Both the position numbers and the translations under genes were made by a program. 21,630 nt of DNA from a virus. The DNA lies in IMG/VR virus record IMGVR_UViG_3300037119_008262, positions 1 through 21,630 of that record; one strand, 5' to 3'. The notes below the pieces were generated by a model. That model saw only the letters and a list, made by a program, of their open reading frames with translations. It made no database searches and was not told the DNA's origin. Shown here in pieces: positions 15,196 to 21,630 of this stretch. Numbering within the stretch: position 1 is the stretch's first letter; every line of letters starts with the position of its first letter.

Positions 15196-17151
15196 ATGGC
15201 CTACGAATTACCATCATACGATACACTGAAGCCTTATTTTGTTGATAAGCAAACCCATTATTATTATGATAAGGCGAATAAAAATTGTAAGGATTTTGAG
15301 CCGCATTCGGAAGGGACATACCCGACCGAATTGATAGAATGTCGGCGGCCCAATGAGCCGTTAGAGGTGCAGGAGTATCGTAAAAAGATTTGGGTACCTA
15401 AGACTCAGCCAACATTTGAAAGGGTACTGGCTAGTCTTGGATCAATCAGGCGTAGTGCCGATTGGTCTATTAAATATCCGGAACTCGGGGTGTTTACACT
15501 TATTCGTGAGGGCCAAACGCTTGAAGATTATTGTGAAACGGATTTCCCTTACTTCGGATCGATAACCAACTGGATATTTTCAGTTGCGTTAAAAAGATAT
15601 CTTACTGATTCGAATGGCGTTGTGTTAATTATGCCACTTGAAAATGAAATCGATGAGACTGATTTCCTTCAACCTTATCCTGTACTATTCGACTGCTGCG
15701 ACGTTGTTATGTTCAACCATGGCGAAAACGCTTTACTCAATAACCCATTGGGTTGCATGTATGTAACGAAGAAGGGCGCCATGGAAAAGGGTAAATCATT
15801 CTATTACGTGGATGCATTTGCGATAACTAAATATAACCAGGTAGACGCAAAAGGCACAATGATCCCAGATAAGCCATACGTACATGGGCTGGACATGATG
15901 CCATGCTTCAAGATGGGGGGCATCGTCTGCGAAACCGAAGGCCATAATTTCCTTTTCAAAAGTCGAATAGCTGGCATGTTGCCAGAATTGGATGAAGCGG
16001 TGCGTGAATATAGTGACCTGCAGGCGGCTAAGGTGCTGCATGTGTACCCTGAGCCATGGGAATTCACGCAGCATGAGTGCGCGACCTGTAAAGGAACTGG
16101 GCAAAGGAGAAACCCTTCATGGACTGAAGGCTGCGGACTGCCCACCCATTTACCATGCGATAATACAGGATGTAGTAATGGTTATATCGCTACGGGCCCT
16201 TATTCGAAACTATTGATCAGGCCAACTTCTGCATTAGAGGGTGGCGGCAGCATCCCCAATCCGCCAAAAGGTTATGTGATAAAGGACATTGCAATCGTTA
16301 AGTTGATGGAGGATAGCGTTCGTCAGCACATTTACGATGGGCTTGCGGCTATCAATTTTCAGGAGTTAGCTGAAGTACCACTGGCGCAATCGGGTGTAGC
16401 CAAAACAGTTGATCGAGATCAGCAGAATAATACCATACATGCTATTGCAGAGGACCTGGTTAAAATAATGGATAGCACGTATAAGATAACGGCATATTAC
16501 CGGTACAAAAACGTTTACTCGTTTGAGGAAATTGATAAAATGCTACCCAAAATACCGGTGCCCGAAAAGTACGACCTGTTTTCCATCACCGATATGCAGA
16601 CCGAATTAAATTCAGCCAAAACCGGGAAAACAAATCCAGTGATCGTAAACGCCATGGAAATTGATTACGCAAGCAAGAGATTCAATACTGATGAATCAGT
16701 GCGCGACCTGGTTTCCCTTACTTTGAAGCTCGACCCTCTGCCAAATATCAGCGAAGATGAAAAGATGGCCAGGCTGTCAAACAAAGGCATATTGCAGGAA
16801 ACATATATCGTGAGTAGTAACATTGGCGAGTTCGTTCAGCGGGCGCTGGATGAAGATCCTGATTTTGCCGGCAAGCCATTGAAGGATCAGAAGGTGAAGC
16901 TGCTTGCGTACGCAAAGGAGATTACGGCTTTGCTTGATTCGGCAAAGGCTATAATTGCGGATACGGTAATTGAAGATGACGCGAATCAGGGGGGGGCAAA
17001 TAATGCAGATACAGATCAAATCGGTAAGCTTCCTTTGGCAATACAACAGTTATCTTTAGCGGCGACAAGAGCGGTTGAAGCTGGCAAGCCTGATTTGGCT
17101 GCACGATTGAACAAAAAAATTGATGAACTTTTAATGTCAGTAGGTGTATGA
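15196..17151 (+). CDS. Phage portal protein with zinc-finger-like insert, 651 aa
   Basis: This should be the dodecameric ring at the head vertex through which DNA passes. The assignment rests on length, the C-terminal half (LAQSGVAKTVDRDQQNNTI and the following helices resemble the portal stem and crown), and the minor head gene immediately downstream. Residues 295-302 (CATCKGTG) plus Cys313, Cys321 and Cys326 (CDNTGCSNGY) form a DnaJ-like cysteine cluster in the middle, a probable structural zinc site. The C-terminus is a helical tail (LSLAATRAVEAGKPDLAARL). It starts 2 bases after the glycosyltransferase stop and ends in an ATGA overlap with a tiny ORF. No other portal candidate is visible. 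Confidence 0.65.
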   Translation: MAYELPSYDTLKPYFVDKQTHYYYDKANKNCKDFEPHSEGTYPTELIECRRPNEPLEVQEYRKKIWVPKTQPTFERVLASLGSIRRSADWSIKYPELGVFTLIREGQTLEDYCETDFPYFGSITNWIFSVALKRYLTDSNGVVLIMPLENEIDETDFLQPYPVLFDCCDVVMFNHGENALLNNPLGCMYVTKKGAMEKGKSFYYVDAFAITKYNQVDAKGTMIPDKPYVHGLDMMPCFKMGGIVCETEGHNFLFKSRIAGMLPELDEAVREYSDLQAAKVLHVYPEPWEFTQHECATCKGTGQRRNPSWTEGCGLPTHLPCDNTGCSNGYIATGPYSKLLIRPTSALEGGGSIPNPPKGYVIKDIAIVKLMEDSVRQHIYDGLAAINFQELAEVPLAQSGVAKTVDRDQQNNTIHAIAEDLVKIMDSTYKITAYYRYKNVYSFEEIDKMLPKIPVPEKYDLFSITDMQTELNSAKTGKTNPVIVNAMEIDYASKRFNTDESVRDLVSLTLKLDPLPNISEDEKMARLSNKGILQETYIVSSNIGEFVQRALDEDPDFAGKPLKDQKVKLLAYAKEITALLDSAKAIIADTVIEDDANQGGANNADTDQIGKLPLAIQQLSLAATRAVEAGKPDLAARLNKKIDELLMSVGV

Positions 17152-17195
17152 AAAAGCCAAAACCAAAGAAGCCGCGTAAACCCTGGGGTTATTAA
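17148..17195 (+). CDS. Tiny basic ORF, 15 aa (MKKPKPKKPRKPWGY)
   Basis: Fifteen codons plus stop. The ATG overlaps the portal stop (ATGA), and its TAA overlaps the next ATG (TAATG), so it bridges the portal and head genes exactly. Seven Lys/Arg and four Pro make it highly basic. It could be a real micropeptide that binds nucleic acid, or merely a ribosome-passing coupling device. Confidence 0.4.
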   Translation: MKKPKPKKPRKPWGY

Positions 17196-18145
17196 TGGCC
17201 GACTTCAGCGACATACTTAAAAAGATCAACGATTCGATATCGAACATGAATAAGCGGATTCCTGCGATTCAGAAAGATATATATGATTCATTACAGGACG
17301 ATCTGCGAAAGTTGGATTTGCAGAATGGCAAGATAAAAGCGACCGTGAAAAACTTATCGCTGATCAATTCCATTAAAAACAAGCTCAACCGGATAATTCT
17401 GACCGATGGTTATAAAAGTGAGGTAAAGGATTTCGCACGGTCATTTAACGAGATCGCCAACCTACAAAACGAATACTGGAAAGGCATTGATAAGGAGTTC
17501 AAGCCTAAAGCAATACTGAAAGCAATTCGCGAACAGGCTATATCCGATACCGTTTCAAAGCTCACGGAGGCGGGCATAGGAGCCAATATCGCAGAGCCCA
17601 TTGCTGATATCCTACGGACAAACATAACGACAGGGGGAAGCTATAAGGCACTCACCGAACAGTTGCGGGAAAACCTGGTTAATACCCAGACACCCGGAAC
17701 TATGGAGAAGTATATAGGGCAGGTTACAACCGATACGGTCAATCAGTTTAGTAACCAGTATGCGCAATTGGTTTCGTCTGACCTTGGTTATGAATGGTTT
17801 AAATATGACAATACCGATATAGTCAATACTCGACATTTCTGCGACGCGATGACCGATCGTCCATACTTCCATATCAGCGAGGTGCCGGCGTTACTGCGCG
17901 GCGAGGGACTTACTTATTTGAATAAAAAGACCGGTAAAATGCAACCGGTCGAGATTTACGAAAAAACCGGACTGCCTTACGGCATGATCCCCGGGACAGA
18001 CGCCAGCAACTTCTTTATCAGGCGGGGTGGTTACAGGTGCGGGCATTCGATCCGGCCGGTAAATCAACGCCAGGTGCCACAGACCGACAAGGACCGGGTA
18101 TTCGTAACTCCTGCGTATATTGCGTGGAAAGCAGCAAATTCATGA
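17195..18145 (+). CDS. Minor head / head morphogenesis protein (SPP1 gp7 / Mu F-like), 316 aa
   Basis: A protein needed for head assembly that is usually encoded right after the portal. The N-terminal 150 residues are helical and coiled-coil-like. The C-terminal domain shows family-type pattern elements: GGSYKALTEQLRENL near 148-162, NTRHFCDAMTDRPYFHISEV near 213-232, and RRGGYRCGHSIRPV near 275-288, which resembles the closing Cys/His motif of Mu F-like proteins. At 316 residues the length is typical. It ends in an ATGA overlap with the zinc-ribbon gene. No ADP-ribosyltransferase or other fused toxin domain is visible. Confidence 0.72.
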   Translation: MADFSDILKKINDSISNMNKRIPAIQKDIYDSLQDDLRKLDLQNGKIKATVKNLSLINSIKNKLNRIILTDGYKSEVKDFARSFNEIANLQNEYWKGIDKEFKPKAILKAIREQAISDTVSKLTEAGIGANIAEPIADILRTNITTGGSYKALTEQLRENLVNTQTPGTMEKYIGQVTTDTVNQFSNQYAQLVSSDLGYEWFKYDNTDIVNTRHFCDAMTDRPYFHISEVPALLRGEGLTYLNKKTGKMQPVEIYEKTGLPYGMIPGTDASNFFIRRGGYRCGHSIRPVNQRQVPQTDKDRVFVTPAYIAWKAANS

Positions 18146-18321
18146 TAGAATTCCATTTGGAGTGGCGGGAGGTGCCATGTACGGCTGAACCATGTACCGC
18201 TTGCAAAGAGCCTATTTACGGAAAACAGTATCAGCAATTTTCTGTAATTAATGAACAGGCAACGGGCTTGAAGCAAATTGTTTGTAATAGTTGTTATATG
18301 GAGATCGAGAAGGAGGATTAA
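18142..18321 (+). CDS. Small zinc-ribbon-like protein, 59 aa
   Basis: I chose the ATG at 18142, which overlaps the head gene stop as ATGA; an upstream in-frame ATG at 18037 would lie inside that gene. Two CxxC pairs, CTAC (18-21) and CNSC (48-51), with an extra Cys13, predict a zinc ribbon. The rest is a short beta-rich core. It is the last + strand gene, and its TAA overlaps the stop of the converging gene at 18318. The function is unknown; a head accessory or regulatory role is possible. Confidence 0.6.
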   Translation: MIEFHLEWREVPCTAEPCTACKEPIYGKQYQQFSVINEQATGLKQIVCNSCYMEIEKED

Positions 18322-18827
18322 TTATTTAATGCCGCATTCAATTCGGCAAAGTAATTTCTATCTTTTGCCGGCAAGTCCACAGTTAGATTATCATATGTTT
18401 TCCCATTAGAAAATCTAATGCTCTTTATTGGTTTATTCAGTAATTTAATCGAAGTAAGACAGCCCCCTAATGCATCAGTAGAGTCAATAAAAAAGCCTGA
18501 ATTATTCTTGCATGCAAATCTATTCCACGCCTTTATTTTTAATTTACTCCCATCGGCAAATAGGAAATCCAATACATCATTTTCATTGCAAGCGCCTACG
18601 CCATAGAACTTTATAAAAAGTCCAGTACATTCAATCTCACTATCATCATTCTTTTTAATAATTGGGTCAATAGTGAACCATTTCCTTGTAGGGCTGGTTA
18701 GTTTTAACGATTTGGAGGCTACATAATATTCAGTTCCATCCATTTTGTCCACCGTTTTTTTAATAGCCAATTTCTGGGCAAATGAATTCAAGCACAGGAG
18801 TAACAGTAATGGCAATAATAATTTCAT
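18318..18827 (-). CDS. Secreted protein of unknown function, 169 aa
   Basis: The N-terminus MKLLLPLLLLLCLNSFAQ is a clear Sec signal peptide with cleavage expected after Ala17 or Gln18, the usual Bacteroidota form. The mature domain of about 150 residues is beta-rich, with four or so cysteines that may pair (for example EIECTGLFIKFYGVGACNEN) and many Lys/Asn residues. It converges on the + strand operon, with the two stops overlapping by 3 bases, and is more AT-rich than the head genes. A 37-base gap separates it from the GT7 gene upstream. It looks like a host-derived moron, perhaps periplasmic or exported. The family is not recognised. Confidence 0.65.
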   Translation of the reverse strand: MKLLLPLLLLLCLNSFAQKLAIKKTVDKMDGTEYYVASKSLKLTSPTRKWFTIDPIIKKNDDSEIECTGLFIKFYGVGACNENDVLDFLFADGSKLKIKAWNRFACKNNSGFFIDSTDALGGCLTSIKLLNKPIKSIRFSNGKTYDNLTVDLPAKDRNYFAELNAALNN

Positions 18828-18864
18828 CTTTTTGGGTTTTTAGGGATGAAATGTACAAAATCAT

Positions 18865-19485
18865 TTAAATATCAACTGTTATAATCCTACCCTGGGGAAT
18901 TGGCCGATTGCCTACAATGGAATATTGGCAATTATTTAACCCATCATCAGGCTGCCGGGGTTGCTTCGCTTGTTCCATTTTGACGGGATCGTAACCGGTA
19001 GGGTGATCTTTTGGATGGGGGAGGGAAAGGTAGCGGTGTTCGCGGGTGGTGATCTGCAGTCCGGCGGATAATACGGTGTAATACAATGAGTCATCTTCGC
19101 CGCCCCAACCGCTGAACTGGTTACTATAACCGTTTATCTTTTCGAAATCTGACCGGTTAAAGGCAACCACGCCACCGAAATACTTATCATGTGGCATCTT
19201 CCATCCGAATTGGCTGGCATGGGTCGCTAGGTGAGTAGGATGCTCGGGATGGGAGTAATCCGCTTTACCCTGGACCAGCATATCCACATCATGGAAAATA
19301 CAGTAATCGGCTTTTGATTGCAGGGCGCCAATATTCTTAATCAGCCCCCGGTTGAAAGGTTTGTGTATCGATTGCTCAATGATCAGAAATTCGGCTTTCG
19401 GTAGTCGCGGCCGGTAATGCTGAAGGAATTTGGCGAGATGGGAGGCTCGGTTACGGTAAGGAATAATTATAGACAATTTACTCAT
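18865..19485 (-). CDS. Beta-1,4-galactosyltransferase-like glycosyltransferase (GT7), 206 aa
   Basis: The sequence follows the beta4GalT pattern in order. SIIIPYRNRASHLAKFLQHY (residues 5-24) matches the IPFRNR region. KPFNRGLIKNIGALQS follows, then the metal motif HDVDM (65-69), KYFGGVVAFNRSDFEKINGY (101-120), and GWGGEDD (126-132), the donor/acceptor loop. The Trp usually before this loop is replaced by Ser125. Histidines in the HPKDHPTGYDP region may complete the metal site. At 206 residues it is just the catalytic core, without a membrane anchor. Start chosen at 19485 (MSKLSIII), overlapping the upstream stop by 8 bases; a longer start at 19527 is less likely. A galactose or related sugar transfer is expected but not proven. 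Confidence 0.82.
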   Translation of the reverse strand: MSKLSIIIPYRNRASHLAKFLQHYRPRLPKAEFLIIEQSIHKPFNRGLIKNIGALQSKADYCIFHDVDMLVQGKADYSHPEHPTHLATHASQFGWKMPHDKYFGGVVAFNRSDFEKINGYSNQFSGWGGEDDSLYYTVLSAGLQITTREHRYLSLPHPKDHPTGYDPVKMEQAKQPRQPDDGLNNCQYSIVGNRPIPQGRIITVDI

Positions 19486-19843
19486 ACAACCATTTATGTA
19501 GTTTTTCAAAAAGCGATTCGGCCTCACTCTCTCTTTTAAAATAAACCTTTATATCATTATTAAATCCGCTAACCATAATATATACCGCCCACTTTTTGGT
19601 ATCTTTTAAGAAGTCTTTTTCAATACCAGATATGGCTGTTTTCGCTGCAATACATCTGAATGAGTTAAAATTGTTTTGCCATCCTAAGCTCTCGTCTTTA
19701 TCATCAACCGGTTCGTCGGCATAAAACTTTGCAGTATATACTACGCTGTTATCGCGCAGTTCTATAGACAATTCTATGAAATCAGTTATCTTCTGTTGAG
19801 AAAGGCTGAGTTGCGGGATATCTATTTTTTCAATGATGGTCAT
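19478..19843 (-). CDS. Hypothetical protein, 121 aa
   Basis: A 121-residue acidic alpha/beta protein without signal peptide or membrane segments. It starts with strand-like segments (MTIIEKIDIPQLSL), then FIELSIELRDNSVVYTAKFY, and ends in a helix (SEAESLFEKLHKWLYE). It lies one base after the 84-residue gene and overlaps the GT7 gene, so it sits inside the glycosyltransferase cluster. Its AT content is higher than that of the flanking transferases. The family is not recognised. A partner or regulator of the transferases is possible only by association. Confidence 0.6.
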   Translation of the reverse strand: MTIIEKIDIPQLSLSQQKITDFIELSIELRDNSVVYTAKFYADEPVDDKDESLGWQNNFNSFRCIAAKTAISGIEKDFLKDTKKWAVYIMVSGFNNDIKVYFKRESEAESLFEKLHKWLYE

Positions 19844-19844
19844 T

Positions 19845-20099
19845 TTATTTCAGCCTCCATTTTAAAACATTTACGCTTTCCCTTAATTGAATTTCGCCAA
19901 GTTCTTTTTGCTCGTCAACCAAAGCGACGAGATAATAAAGCGTAATTCCATCTTTTTTACCTATCAATGGAACAACCCAGCAGTTTTCTTCAAATTTTAT
20001 ACCATCGGAAAGAGGAAAGTATTTTTTATGCAATTCATTTGCATTACCAGCCTCGTGCTGCTCGATAATAATACCGTCTTGATTATATACTATTTTCAT
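19845..20099 (-). CDS. Hypothetical protein, 84 aa
   Basis: An 84-residue beta-rich acidic protein with a single Cys and no signal peptide. It starts MKIVYNQDGIIIEQHEAG and ends LRESVNVLKWRLK. Its ATG overlaps the exostosin-like gene stop as ATGA, and the next gene starts one base after its own stop, so it is firmly within the operon. The function is unknown. Confidence 0.6.
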   Translation of the reverse strand: MKIVYNQDGIIIEQHEAGNANELHKKYFPLSDGIKFEENCWVVPLIGKKDGITLYYLVALVDEQKELGEIQLRESVNVLKWRLK

Positions 20100-20944
20100 T
20101 TGTTAACCTCCTGTAGTATTTTTTGTTTGCAACCCTGGTAGGTGTAGTATTGCCCTAACTCCTTCATAGCATCTAAATGGCCGTCTGGATCTCTCTGTTT
20201 TAAAAAACCATAAATATCACCACCCGGTTGAAGAAAAATACCAGGATATAATATGTTATACGGAAATACAAATTCGTCACTCACATACACCGGCACCGCC
20301 CCATAATGTATTGCCTCGGCTATCCTAAAGCTACTTTTCCCATACCCGCGCGGGCACAGCGCAAATACTGACCTTGCCAAAACATTACAGTACTCTTTCA
20401 GCGGCAATTTCTTTATCATCACCATGCAATCCTTTTTACCAGCAAACTGTTCAACCAATTGCCTCCGTATCGGATGCGTATCCCCGCCTACGAACGATGC
20501 GAATATATCCCGCTTGCAATCGAATTTATACCCATGTGGTTGACAAAGCAAGGGTATAGGGTAATCTATCCGGCCGCCAGACATACCGAACACAACGATA
20601 TCCAGGTCTTTAAAATCGACCATCGGGCCGTCATCGTATTGGCAAATGGTGAAGTATTTTTTATCGCGATCCAGGCTATCAATGAAGCGCTGCAAATTAT
20701 TCCGGCTCTTTTCTTTAACACCATACCCATTATTGCACCAGTAAGCCGTCCAGAAAATAGGCAGGTATGTTCTGCCGGTTATTTCATCGGGCTGAGTATT
20801 ATCGAAAAACCATCGCTCAAATTCATGCTTATTATCTTCAGGGTAAGGGTGTGTTTGCTTAACCCTGAATTCGATTGGGGTATATAAGAATTGTTTTGGC
20901 TTCTGCGGTATATGTGTTCGTGGGTATGATGTTCGTCTGATCAT
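20096..20944 (-). CDS. Exostosin-like glycosyltransferase (GT47), 282 aa
   Basis: The C-terminal half carries the exostosin signature: SVFALCPRGYGKSSFRIAEA at about 192-211, followed by IHYGAVPVYVSDE ending near residue 224, the GT-B nucleotide-sugar site of GT47 enzymes. Earlier parts fit as well: FTICQYDDGPMVDFKDLDIV and DIFASFVGG, which resembles the F-x-G turn before the donor domain. The protein lacks a membrane anchor and is shorter than eukaryotic exostosins, as in phage and bacterial forms. Its ATG overlaps the endonuclease stop (ATGA). Targets could be virion proteins, host capsule or lipopolysaccharide. Confidence 0.8.
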   Translation of the reverse strand: MIRRTSYPRTHIPQKPKQFLYTPIEFRVKQTHPYPEDNKHEFERWFFDNTQPDEITGRTYLPIFWTAYWCNNGYGVKEKSRNNLQRFIDSLDRDKKYFTICQYDDGPMVDFKDLDIVVFGMSGGRIDYPIPLLCQPHGYKFDCKRDIFASFVGGDTHPIRRQLVEQFAGKKDCMVMIKKLPLKEYCNVLARSVFALCPRGYGKSSFRIAEAIHYGAVPVYVSDEFVFPYNILYPGIFLQPGGDIYGFLKQRDPDGHLDAMKELGQYYTYQGCKQKILQEVNK

Positions 20945-21630
20945 TGGTGGGCAGTTTTATATTTCCATATGAAGCCATAGGCTGAAGATGTTGTGCCTCT
21001 TAGGCATGTACCAATATTCCGTTGATCTAAACCGAGTCCCTCCTCGACCGATTTTGCCGAGTCCCATTCTGCAATAAATTCCCCCGATTTTGATAATTGA
21101 ATTAATGGCTTCTTCTTTTTATCGCCCTTTTTTGGGAACTCCATCAATGGCGTTTCTTTAAACGACCAATAAAAACCACCTGCGGTAAGCCGTTTTTTAT
21201 TGCAAACTGTTGAAATATTTCTTTGATTTAGATTAAGCTCTCTCGCTGCATCCTGACCACAACTCCATTCCTTAATGAGCACTCCGGTTAAATCATATTG
21301 CAGGATTGGCACTGAATTGTGGCACAATAACCCTGTTCGCCCTTTATGGAATTTTGATATTTGGTCCTTTTGCCATTGAGAAAGTTTTTTCCCCTTATTA
21401 GCTAAACGTATTTGCGCTATATGCTCCGGGCTTAATTTTCTTCCTCTTCCGCCAATACTTATCTTTAATTTGTGTTCATCAGACAGCTTTTTGCCATAGT
21501 TATGGTGTTTTTCTCCCATTCTGTTTTCGGAAAGCTTTCTTTTAGTTTCCTCGGATAGCTTACCTTGTGCTCCGCCACCCTCTCTTAGATTTAGGCCCGA
21601 TTCTTTGCCTATGCAGTTGTATAATTCGAT
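20941..21630 (-). CDS. GIY-YIG homing endonuclease with NUMOD motifs (C-terminal part, cut by window edge)
   Basis: The frame remains open beyond an internal ATG at 21519 to the right edge, giving 229 visible residues. The extra N-terminal part (YNCIGKESGLNLREGGGAQG) resembles the end of a GIY-YIG nuclease domain with its Asn-Leu and Gly-rich turn. NUMOD3-type repeats of the form GKKLSxEHxxKIS follow, then two NUMOD1-like DNA-binding repeats (QYDLTGVLIKEWSCGQDAA ... GGFYW, and QLSKSGEFIAEWDSAKSVE ... YGFIW). The catalytic GIY-YIG residues lie outside the window. It stands at the head of the visible - strand cluster, overlapping the GT47 gene by 4 bases, so it appears free-standing rather than inside an intron. 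Confidence 0.78.
   Translation of the reverse strand: MELYNCIGKESGLNLREGGGAQGKLSEETKRKLSENRMGEKHHNYGKKLSDEHKLKISIGGRGRKLSPEHIAQIRLANKGKKLSQWQKDQISKFHKGRTGLLCHNSVPILQYDLTGVLIKEWSCGQDAARELNLNQRNISTVCNKKRLTAGGFYWSFKETPLMEFPKKGDKKKKPLIQLSKSGEFIAEWDSAKSVEEGLGLDQRNIGTCLRGTTSSAYGFIWKYKTAHQ

Noticed and set aside
18037-18321. Longer 94-residue version of the zinc-ribbon gene
   Set aside because: The extra 35 residues are the head protein gene read in another frame; the ATG at 18142 forms the ATGA overlap used across this operon.
18840-18885. Promoter-like TACATTTC on the - strand before the secreted protein gene
   Set aside because: Seven of eight positions fit if the spacer is ignored, but the -33 element is weak and the gene lies only 37 bases after the GT7 gene, so co-transcription explains it.

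Overview
The window is part of a tailed-phage or prophage genome, most likely from a Bacteroidota host such as Sphingobacteriaceae or Chitinophagaceae. Three things point to Bacteroidota: mostly absent Shine-Dalgarno sites with occasional TTG and GTG starts, signal peptides of the SFAQ type, and tail proteins built from cysteine-rich beta-sandwich modules. The base composition looks like a moderate GC content by eye. No ribosomal RNA, tRNA, CRISPR array, insertion sequence or integrase was seen.

Layout of the + strand (1-18321). It is one dense gene train, with many stop/start overlaps of the ATGA or TAATG type. It begins with the end of a cut-off gene and small unknown genes (1-1234), then a 184-residue RNA-ligase-like protein (1261-1815), another small gene, and the terminase small and large subunits (2074-3907). 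Next come small virion or membrane proteins (3953-6119), including two copies of a shared beta-rich module. A tail assembly chaperone follows (6133-6651), with a likely -1 frameshift extension to 6818, and then a 996-residue tape measure protein (6790-9780). After that come a lipoprotein (9825-10157), a 733-residue tail protein, a third protein with the shared module, an Ig-like/FN3 tail protein, and a GT-A type glycosyltransferase (10161-15193). The train ends with a portal protein carrying a zinc-finger-like insert, a 15-codon ORF, an SPP1-gp7/Mu-F-like head protein and a 59-residue zinc-ribbon protein (15196-18321).

Layout of the - strand (18318-21630). This converging cluster reads right to left: the C-terminal part of a GIY-YIG homing endonuclease, an exostosin-like (GT47) glycosyltransferase, two small unknown proteins, a beta-1,4-galactosyltransferase-like (GT7) enzyme, and a secreted protein.

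How it fits together. Terminase, portal and head protein package DNA. The chaperone pair and tape measure build a long tail, roughly 150 nm by the usual length rule. The beta-sandwich proteins form the tail tip, fibres or decorations. The three glycosyltransferases probably modify virion proteins or the host surface. The major capsid protein, scaffold/protease and lysis genes were not identified and probably lie outside. There is no gene-free stretch longer than about 50 bases.
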